This document shows, piece after piece, positions 56,911 to 64,000 of a DNA stretch of 64,000 nucleotides. Every line of letters starts with the position of its first letter. Position 1 is the first letter of the stretch. The notes beneath the pieces are model-generated. The model was not told where the DNA came from. It did no database searches and saw only the letters and a list, made by a program, of their open reading frames with translations. Source of the stretch: Paracamarosporium sp. OC-R06-R3. Taxonomy: Eukaryota; Ascomycota; Dothideomycetes; Pleosporales; Didymosphaeriaceae. The DNA lies in the NCBI GenBank assembly GCA_019828545.1, contig JACVRA010000152.1, forward strand, positions 124,001 to 188,000, written 5' to 3'. A program made the position numbers and the translations under genes.

Positions 56911-58096
56911 AGATGTGAGTGCGTAGCAAATATGGAAGCGGTAATAGATGTTGACAACAAAGTGTCAGTGTCAGGTTGGTGTAACAATCAGAGGTTGAAT
57001 AGTAGTTGTGCCTATGAGTATGAATGAGGGTTAGCAGCTGAGGCAACAACCGGTCTTTATATGATCAAGTAGTCACCGTTGACGACAAAGGCTCTAGGGC
57101 TTCGAGAACATTTCGGGATCCCGCTCAGTCATACACAGGGCGCAGCTTGCCGGTGTAGGCGCCGCCGACGATGGTTAGTAGGCGTATAGACCCAAAACAG
57201 CGCTTTGTGTCGCATGGGATTCGTCAATGGAGCTAGAAGAAACCTGCACTGGTCTCGTGCATTGGAGAGGCTGAAGGTGACGGTTCATTCCACGAAAAGC
57301 GACCGGGACGTCGCGCCAAGGTCGGAGTCATGGTTTGTAAGACGCCGCGAGGCCAGACAGAAACGCGGACAATGCAGACCAATTTATCCCAAAACATCAT
57401 CTGAATATGTTTTTTTTGGAGAGACATAGAGATTGTAACATGCATGCTTTGAAAGAGGATATGGCTTCCATGGTCGGTTAGCGAGTCGTATGTGGCTGCA
57501 GGCTGAAGTTCAGCTCGCAAACCAACGTTGGGTCCCGAAGAATAATCGGACGGCGTCTCGGTGTCTCGCCTTCTTTGCCCCCACACGATCCCACGTTAAC
57601 TCGCCGAGCATGTAGACTACTCGTTTCATTTTCTCGCTGCCGATCAGTCGGCTGCCGAACTAGCCCTGCCGAAGAGGTGGTCCTGCCGAGATTGTCTATT
57701 TTTGAGGGATAAAGAAAATCGTTTGTCAGTAGAAGAATCTGCTGTCCTCAGACCCGGTGGTGGAACGGCGGCCACTGCATGCAAGTGCTTATTCGGACTT
57801 TTAGGCGCAGCTTTGTCATTGAGCGCGTCCTGGGCGACTATGCGATCGGACTCCTTCCGTGCTCTAGAGGAAACCTTAACTGCCCTGAGGAAACAGTGTT
57901 CGAAACAGGGTCGTCTGCTCGTCCGATTTCGTTCCTATGCGACGAGTACCATGAATGTACATTCATGTTATCATGAAACAAAATCTTCATTATTGAAATT
58001 GATGTTATATACTGAACACGTCCCTGGCATTCGCCTTTTCTGCTCTCATGGTAGCTTCCGAGCGGTATCACCCTTCGGAATAAGCCATCAGATTGA
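56911..58096. other. Intergenic, 1.2 kb
   Basis: Upstream of the alternative oxidase and 3' flank of the acylphosphatase. The 181-codon plus-strand frame 57702-58247 runs antisense into the acylphosphatase exons and is not supported. A direct TGAATGTACATTCA palindrome sits at 57953-57966. Confidence 0.4.
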
Positions 58097-58553
58097 TCAC
58101 TGGACATTGAAGCCGTTCTCGCCAGACTTGGTCGAGATGTCGTTCTGCTCCACACCCTTCACGCTGGCAGCAGACGGGCCTTTGTTCAGATGCTGGACAA
58201 ACTCCTTGATTGCATCGGAGGAGCCTTGGGCTTCGCCTTGGACCTGAAATGGTTAGAATCAAACACTCGGAGAGAGCAGTCAGCCGTACGGTGCCGTCGG
58301 ACACATTGGTCACGAATCCTGTGACTCCGAGGCTTTTAGCTTGCTTGCTGGTGAACGAGCTGGGTGGATGGTCAGCCACGGCGATGCATTGAGCATGAAC
58401 GCTCGCACCGGAAGTTCACGCCTGTGTGTGTTAGCACACATTGCCAGAATCGGTATGAAATGCGGATTTACCCTGCACCTCGCCATCAACTTTGAAGGAG
58501 ATCTGCTTGTGGTCAGCACCGCTCCCGGCTTTTGCCTGCTCATGCGACGACAT
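58097..58553 (-). CDS. Acylphosphatase, with a 13-nt micro-exon
   Basis: Hydrolyses acyl phosphates such as 1,3-bisphosphoglycerate and carbamoyl phosphate, cytosolic. Four exons, complement of 58472..58553, 58409..58421, 58290..58359 and 58097..58243, encode 103 aa, the normal size. The product reads ISFKVDGEVQGVNFRSFTSK, then QAKSLGVTGFVTNVSDGTVQ and GEAQGSSDAIKEFVQHLNKG. The active-site Arg lies in VQGVNFR and Asn in GFVTNVSDG. Exon 2 is only 13 nt and supplies Gly-Val-Asn-Phe plus part of the catalytic Arg codon, so an annotation lacking it would lose the active site. An ATG further upstream (MADKR) leads out of frame. Introns use GTAAAT, GTGCGA and GTACGG donors. Confidence 0.9.
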
Positions 58554-59161
58554 ACTCGCTTGTCGGCCATTCTGATGGTGCTTGAGAAGAACCGTCTCAT
58601 ATAAAGCGCTGCTCGTGGACAATTGATCTATCAGGATGTGTGTCGTGTGCCAGAAACGCCCACTGTCCTGACACTAGGTGAAGACAGGTGCACGACGTCA
58701 TCGTGAACGATGCGGCCCTGGAGCCCGTGACAGCAGCCCTAAGGCTCCTGGCGTGAAAGGGACACGCTAACCGCCAGCACAACCCCTGGCTAACGGCGGG
58801 GGCTGCCGACGAGCATGCACGGTTTCATAAGGTGATCTAGAGTGCTGCTGAAATTCGTCGAGCAAATTATTTGCCCAGCGCAGCCGTGGCAACGGTGCGT
58901 GCACCTGTAGTTTGCTAGCTTGGGTGGGGCATCACCGGCTGACTTGTCGCGTTGTTGTTGCTCGCGTCTCCTGAACTTACTGAGACGATAATTGAAACCA
59001 ATCTCCACTACCGCCGCCTAGCAACCGCACCCGCTATCCGCTCTTTCACCTTAGACTTCGGATATGACTTGGAGCTAGCTCCCCTGCGAACAGACACACG
59101 ACAGCTTTACAACAACCTGCTGCTTGCACCTGCACACCCGCCGCACCACCCGTATTCAGCC
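58554..59161. promoter_or_regulatory. Divergent region between acylphosphatase and 503-aa gene
   Basis: About 600 bases between opposite start codons. The plus-strand frame is open from 58952, but without an ATG before 59162 and with UTR-like composition, so I read it as promoter and 5' UTR. Confidence 0.4.
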
Positions 59162-60673
59162 ATGGACTCAACTCCCTCTCCGCCGCCGGAGCGTGCCTTG
59201 TCGCCAGAGCCGTGGATTTCGCCTTCGCCCGCGCTGAATGCTGTGCCGCAGCTCGATCGCTCAGTGTCGACCGCATCCTCCGTGTCCTCCGTCTCTGGGC
59301 GTTCGGCGAGCTGGAGGCTCTCCGACAGTGGTATACCTGGCAGGAGGCGGGGGTACATGCGGCCAGAGGGAACACAGTTCTCGCAGTCGGCCAAGAACAG
59401 AGAGAGTGTCATGAACCTGGGCACTATAGCGCATCTACAGTACTACTTTGCTCGAACCGGCCTGCTGGACGAGGCCACCGGCAGAGTAGCAAAGAAGCGC
59501 AAAAACGGTTCGAGGACAGCAAGTGGGTCGGAACGGCCGCTCTCAGATGTCGAAGGCGACACGTCTGGGCTTACACTTGGTACCATGGATCAGCTGGGAG
59601 AGGGCCTTGTAGAGTCTCCCATCGACGACAACGCCTCTATGAGCTGGGATGACAATGAGCCCGTTATGCTCCCGCCAACCGTCAGCACATACAAGAACAC
59701 ACCGGTGTACGTACCTCCGCCGCCTGACATGACGATCCTACGCCGAGAACTACGCGAATCGCTCGAAGAAAGCACCAAACATTTGCAAGAGCTCGAGAAA
59801 GATCACAACAACGGGACTACGGCAGATGCGACCTTTGGAGACGGTGCCGGTGGCCGACAGTCTGCAGAGGCACCCGGATGGCACCAGATCCAGGGTTTGA
59901 ACTTGCTTGATGTAACTACGCTCGCAATTCGTGCTGCGAAAAACTACTACACCGCACACGAGAACCCTCAGCGACTATATGCTATCAAATCGGAGCGAAA
60001 GATACGCAAGGAACTCTACGACGTTCTCGAAGTACTTAAGCGCTTGGCTATCCGCAACTTTGCTAATGGCGTGTCGCCGGTCGAGACCGCCAGCATCAAA
60101 GAGTGGGTCGAAGATATTGGCACGCTGTTGGACACCGAGGAAGAAAAAGAGCGTGCAGAACAGGAGGAGCGAGAGAGCTGGGCATGGCGTGAAGGTGACT
60201 GGACGGGCAAAGAAAGGGAACGGGAGCTATTGTTCCTAAAGTCATTTGACTCTCATCCAGATGCTCTTCCCGAATGGACAGATCCAGAGGGTGCGGAGTT
60301 GCCTACGCCCTTCCTCGCTGCTCTACAGAACGGACTGCGACTGGTTCACCTACACAACAGCCTCGTCAAAAAGTCGCGTAGGCAATTCGAAGAGATCAAG
60401 CAGTACCACACCGATACCGCAAAACCTTATCGATGCGCCGATAACCTGCGTTACTGGGCAAAAGCTGCTGAGCTACGTTGGGACGTCAAACCGGACGTCG
60501 ATGTCATGGGTGTGGTGCAGGGCACCGACGATGAAGCATGGCTAAAGTTCGATGTTGCGCTCTTGCAGTGGTGCAAGGGCGTCCGCGAGGAGATCATCAA
60601 GGAGTGGAAGCAACAGAAGAGCCAGACCAAGACGCCCACTCTCATGATTGACACGGATTACGAGGTCTCGTAG
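59162..60673 (+). CDS. Conserved filamentous-fungal protein of unknown function (503 aa)
   Basis: I do not recognise a named domain. It is a single exon with ATG 59162 the first in frame. Residues 1-190 are disordered and rich in Ser and Pro (MDSTPSPPPERALSPEPWIS) with an embedded ordered motif MNLGTIAHLQYYFARTGLLD near residue 80, a likely short linear or docking motif. A heptad-like segment ILRRELRESLEESTKHLQEL leads into an all-helical region: LLDVTTLAIRAAKNYYTAHE, IRKELYDVLEVLKRLAIRNF, a Glu-rich linker, LPTPFLAALQNGLRLVHLHN and CADNLRYWAKAAELRWDVKP. There is no signal peptide or TM. The helical core is reminiscent of a scaffold or trafficking adaptor, but this is inference from composition only. 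Confidence 0.7.
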   Translation: MDSTPSPPPERALSPEPWISPSPALNAVPQLDRSVSTASSVSSVSGRSASWRLSDSGIPGRRRGYMRPEGTQFSQSAKNRESVMNLGTIAHLQYYFARTGLLDEATGRVAKKRKNGSRTASGSERPLSDVEGDTSGLTLGTMDQLGEGLVESPIDDNASMSWDDNEPVMLPPTVSTYKNTPVYVPPPPDMTILRRELRESLEESTKHLQELEKDHNNGTTADATFGDGAGGRQSAEAPGWHQIQGLNLLDVTTLAIRAAKNYYTAHENPQRLYAIKSERKIRKELYDVLEVLKRLAIRNFANGVSPVETASIKEWVEDIGTLLDTEEEKERAEQEERESWAWREGDWTGKERERELLFLKSFDSHPDALPEWTDPEGAELPTPFLAALQNGLRLVHLHNSLVKKSRRQFEEIKQYHTDTAKPYRCADNLRYWAKAAELRWDVKPDVDVMGVVQGTDDEAWLKFDVALLQWCKGVREEIIKEWKQQKSQTKTPTLMIDTDYEVS

Positions 60674-61593
60674 GCAGATGTTGTCGCATTCCAGCTAACA
60701 TGTTATATCCCCTTCTTTGTCAATGTTTTTCAGCACCACACCTTTTATCTGGACGAGGCATCCGAGTTGACGAACATTCTGGCTGGCGGCGGTTGGGTTG
60801 GATACCACGGTTGTTTCTCAGACTAAGGCCGGCCCGCTTTTCGCTTTTGTTCCCTTGTTTCCTTCTACCAGAGCGATCTGTGTTAGATACCCCATCATCT
60901 TACCATACCAATTTGCATCTATAGCACCTCGCTGCGGACAGCATGAGTCCGGCAGAGTAGCATTAATTTCATTGCGTATCTAATGTCCGAGGCTTCCATG
61001 TCGCGTGGTGTACATGACCTGCGTCCGTGCCAAAGAGTGTATGTAGCTCGCGTCTGCATCCTATAGGCAAGGGTGACATAGTATATAGTGTAGACACTTG
61101 CAGTGGTGCCCGTGGTTTCCTGCGGGCATTGTGGACCGTGATCCGAACAAAGAACCGAGCACCAGTGCGGCGTGCGCAGGAATGTCTGAGGTAGAAGGGG
61201 GCGGGCTTCTAGAAGCCAGGGTTGGCATGCAATCTCGCGCCAGGGGCTTCAGGGAGCATTGACGCCGGTGAGACGCCACATGTTCTGTCGCGACGAGACG
61301 ACGGGTAGCGCGCGGAGCAGCGATACGCGTGCGTCGATATAGCTGGAGTGGCGGGCGCTGCAGTGTACACGATGGCTTCTCCACCGTGCAGTAGCGTTGT
61401 TGACTGTTGACTGTTGACAAAGTTTGGTACGACGAAAACAACATAAGGCGGGACACGCGCAGCGGACGCGCCCCGGAGCAATCAAACAGCTGCACAACAT
61501 CGTCCAGCGCATCCCATTCTCGCGAGCGACGGCGCCGGGCAGCCTCACAAATTACCCGCCTTCGAGCACTGCGCTCGCCTTTTAGCATGTCAA
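60674..61593. other. Intergenic, 920 bases
   Basis: 3' UTR of the 503-aa gene and promoter of the Kar9-like gene. Minus-strand frames in 61061-61588 are not conserved. No repeat or RNA gene seen. Confidence 0.4.
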
Positions 61594-64000
61594 ATGAACC
61601 CTACAGCGACGCCGCCGGCCCATTCTTCGCCGAACGTTCCTGCTGTTGATGAGGTGGCAGCCCCCTCGTCTACACCCTCGCTCGCACGCCTGTCGCCTGC
61701 TCGGTCCACCACATCGTCACCCAAACGCTCCGAGTCCGCCCTCGACAGCTCCACCAAGCTTGCGAGAAACGTGTCGCCGGGCCTGCTGGCCCGCATGAAA
61801 TTCCTGAACCAGAACCAGACCCCGGATACGACCCGCGGCTTTTCCCCTGCCCACGTCGGCCGCATCGCCCAACACAAGATCCGCGAGCTCGACGACTTCC
61901 ACCGCGACCGCCGCAACGTGCACATCGAGCGCAGGGGCACCGCGTGGAGCGGCACGAGCAGCCAGGTCGGGACGCCGCTCATACCCCAGCTGACGGGCGA
62001 GAGCGTGCCGGCGCTGGCAATGGACGCCAGTCCGCCCTCCAGCTTCGAAAGCAACCGCAGCAGCTTCGTGAGCACCAGCGACAAGGTCCTGCCCTCTGAT
62101 TCCGAGGCCGGCGACCTGAACGAAGACACGCAAAAGTACCGCCTCCCCGACATCGCCAAGACGAAGAGCCTCTCGCAGGCCGTCACCGACACGGAGGCCA
62201 GCAGCGACACGGAGCTGGGCCGGCCACCCACGCCGCCGCCCAAGGACACGCCGCCCGCGCCCGAAGCATCGGTGCTCGACAGCGACAATGGCATAGACGT
62301 CGCCGCCTACTTCCACCAGCGCCATTTCTCTCGCGCAAATTCCATCTACACCCTCTCCCGCGCGAGCTTCACCAACCAGATCCAACAGCTGACCTCCATC
62401 AAGCTGCCGCCGCCCGACTCGCTCACTTCGGAGATCCGCGCGCTTCCCTCCTCAACGGCTGCCGGTCGGGCGTTGCACAGTGCCGCTAACAGCATAAAAC
62501 AATGGATGGCCAAGGCTGCCGAGGTCCTCAGTGGGCTCGACGCCGAGGACGACGTGGAATGGGCCGCTGCTGCTGGGCGCGAGGGATTGGAAGAGGTGGA
62601 TGCTGCCATTGGCAAGTTCGAGGGTCTGGTCAATGTGTACATTACCGCCATTGAAGACTTGCAGGCCCGAGACGACATTGCCTCCTTGCCCGGCCGAGAT
62701 CTCACCACGCTAGTGATACAGATGGAGGAAGTGGTCAGCAACTGGTCCAAGATTAAGAAGACACTCAAGGGCATCAAGTCGCAAGTAGAGATTGCTATGG
62801 AATGGGAAGAGCTCTGGAACACTGTGTTGGGAGAAATTGGCATGGAGATTGAAAATCTGAGCCGTCTAGTTTTTGAGATGGAGGAACGACGACACCGTGC
62901 CATCAGTGACTCCGTCGCCGAGTCCGCCGAAACATTCGACATTGCAGACCTGGAAACCATCGTTGAGGAGACTCCTCGTCAGCAGGCGCGCGAACAGGCC
63001 AGGCTGCAGAGCAACCGGTTTAGTATGCCTACGCTCTCGGTCATGTCCCCTGTGTCACCCATTCCACAGATCGAACAAGAAAACTCTCGCCTGCTCGCAT
63101 TGTTCGCGAAACTCCAACCTTTGCGCGCCTCCCTTGATTTTCTGCCCATGCGACTTCAGCACTTCCAAATGCGTGCGAGCAAATTGTTCCCTTCTGCGTG
63201 TGATGAACTCACAAGGCGCAAAGAACAACTAGAAAAATTAGAGAAAAAGCTAGAAGCTGACGCTGATGCATTGAGAGAAGAGCTTGGAGAGGATAAGTGG
63301 GTCCACAGCTTCCGGCAGGCTGGCAGCAAAGCGATCGCAATGTACGACTCTTTGATGAAGAGTATACAGAGACTACGACATGTCATTGATGAAGGCGATG
63401 ATGAGAAACTAGGCTCCCGCATGTCGACATACAAGGACAAGCGCGAGCATTATCCGCCCTCGATGAAGCGTGTTCTGGAGCTGATCGACATTGAGATGAA
63501 GCACCGGTCGACCGTCAATGGCGAGATTTTGCGCATTCAGCAAGATGTTAGACAGAAGGTTTCTGATCTAGAATACAAGATGAAGGAGATGGATATGATC
63601 CTTGAAGAAGTGTCGGCGACGCGGAAGCTGCGCGATTCAGTGTCTACAGTTCTATCGGCTCGCACTGAGGCATCATTGACAAGCTCTACCTTAGATACGC
63701 CAAACAGCTCACCTGCCTCAAGCGTTATTATGAGCCGGAAAAGTAGCGAATATGGCAGGATTACTCCGGTCGGAAAGAAGTCACGCCAGCCAAGCGCATC
63801 CAGCGCGAAGTCTTCGCTATCAGCAAGCCGTCGCTTGTCTGGTATTCCAATGGCTACGAGCACCGTTGGACGCAAGACTATTTCTTCGGCACGACTAGAG
63901 ATGCTTGCTACCCCCGCTCATCCTCCGCGAGCTATGTCTAGTACGCCAACACGGGATCTGCGTTCAGCAACCCCAACATCCGAAAGACCAAGGTGGAATT
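61594..64000 (+). CDS. Kar9-like spindle/cortical positioning protein, 3' partial
   Basis: Kar9 family proteins link cytoplasmic microtubule plus ends (via EB1/Bim1) to actin-based transport and orient the spindle. The frame from ATG 61594 is open to the window edge (802 codons and counting). The first 230 residues are disordered with LLARMKFLNQNQTPDT and Pro/Ser/Thr tracts. The helical Kar9 domain follows: LVNVYITAIEDLQARDDIAS, LTTLVIQMEEVVSNWSKIKK, KSQVEIAMEWEELWNTVLGE and LSRLVFEMEERRHRAISDSV, then LFAKLQPLRASLDFLP and YPPSMKRVLELIDIEMKHRS. The last part is basic, Ser-rich (SRKSSEYGRITPVGKKSRQ), where SxIP-type EB1-binding motifs would be expected: SGIPMATS near residue 750 fits SxIP. The long minus-strand frames opposite it are shadows. 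Confidence 0.87.
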   Translation, partial: MNPTATPPAHSSPNVPAVDEVAAPSSTPSLARLSPARSTTSSPKRSESALDSSTKLARNVSPGLLARMKFLNQNQTPDTTRGFSPAHVGRIAQHKIRELDDFHRDRRNVHIERRGTAWSGTSSQVGTPLIPQLTGESVPALAMDASPPSSFESNRSSFVSTSDKVLPSDSEAGDLNEDTQKYRLPDIAKTKSLSQAVTDTEASSDTELGRPPTPPPKDTPPAPEASVLDSDNGIDVAAYFHQRHFSRANSIYTLSRASFTNQIQQLTSIKLPPPDSLTSEIRALPSSTAAGRALHSAANSIKQWMAKAAEVLSGLDAEDDVEWAAAAGREGLEEVDAAIGKFEGLVNVYITAIEDLQARDDIASLPGRDLTTLVIQMEEVVSNWSKIKKTLKGIKSQVEIAMEWEELWNTVLGEIGMEIENLSRLVFEMEERRHRAISDSVAESAETFDIADLETIVEETPRQQAREQARLQSNRFSMPTLSVMSPVSPIPQIEQENSRLLALFAKLQPLRASLDFLPMRLQHFQMRASKLFPSACDELTRRKEQLEKLEKKLEADADALREELGEDKWVHSFRQAGSKAIAMYDSLMKSIQRLRHVIDEGDDEKLGSRMSTYKDKREHYPPSMKRVLELIDIEMKHRSTVNGEILRIQQDVRQKVSDLEYKMKEMDMILEEVSATRKLRDSVSTVLSARTEASLTSSTLDTPNSSPASSVIMSRKSSEYGRITPVGKKSRQPSASSAKSSLSASRRLSGIPMATSTVGRKTISSARLEMLATPAHPPRAMSSTPTRDLRSATPTSERPRWN

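Noticed and set aside
57702..58247. 181-codon plus-strand frame
   Set aside because: It overlaps the acylphosphatase antisense and has no recognisable motif or matching composition.
61590..62960. Long minus-strand open frames opposite the 3'-terminal gene
   Set aside because: They are antisense shadows of the GC-rich Kar9-like coding frame, which has clear family blocks on the plus strand.

Overview
The window is eukaryotic, from a filamentous ascomycete. Genes are split by short GT-AG introns (mostly 45-130 nt) with CTNAY-like branch sites. Families are typical of Pezizomycotina: peroxisomal alcohol oxidase, alternative oxidase, GH6 cellulase, Dal5-type MFS carrier, DUF6594-like membrane protein, Mis14, Kar9. 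The overall flavour suggests a Dothideomycete, but that is inference and no single marker proves it. There is no operon structure. About 24 protein genes and one tRNA are spread over both strands.

Layout. 1-9 kb: 3' part of a formamidase (+), a MYST histone acetyltransferase (+), the kinetochore subunit Mis14/Nsl1 (-), a small conserved orphan (-), and a Ras GTPase-activating protein of the Sar1/Gap1 type (-) with a long repeat-bearing upstream region. 11-24 kb: a DUF6594-like membrane protein (-), cohesin Rad21/Scc1 (-) sharing a divergent promoter region with the Golgi Ca/Mn pump Pmr1 (+), an F-box-like orphan (+), tRNA-Ser(AGA), and a quinone oxidoreductase (-). 25-34.5 kb: an allantoate-permease-type MFS carrier (+) and a very large secreted subtilase gene (-). 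36-46.9 kb: a small single-pass membrane protein (+), a GH6 cellobiohydrolase (-), coactosin (-), an S28 serine protease (+), an MBD4-type DNA glycosylase (-), and a BAHD/Tri101-like acyltransferase (+). 47-64 kb: a CorA-like membrane protein (-), a GNAT acetyltransferase (+), 14-exon alcohol (methanol) oxidase (-), mitochondrial alternative oxidase (-), acylphosphatase (-), a 503-aa orphan (+), and the 5' part of a Kar9-like spindle-positioning gene (+).

The standout is 27590-34445. The reading frames splice into one polypeptide of about 1,900 residues with a signal peptide, a long Ser/Thr-rich N-terminal region, and two complete subtilisin (S8) units in tandem, each with its own I9-type propeptide and intact Asp/His/Asn/Ser. 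The end of unit 1, a Ser/Thr linker and the propeptide of unit 2 lie in one uninterrupted exon, so the two proteases are joined in one frame. At least one single-base frameshift at a run of six A needs resolving in its N-terminal region.

Most of the other genes are housekeeping (chromatin, cohesion, kinetochore, Ras signalling, ion homeostasis, mitochondria) or secreted and catabolic enzymes. Splice junctions were chosen by hand from donor/acceptor signals, reading-frame phase and fit to the protein family, so exon edges are predictions.
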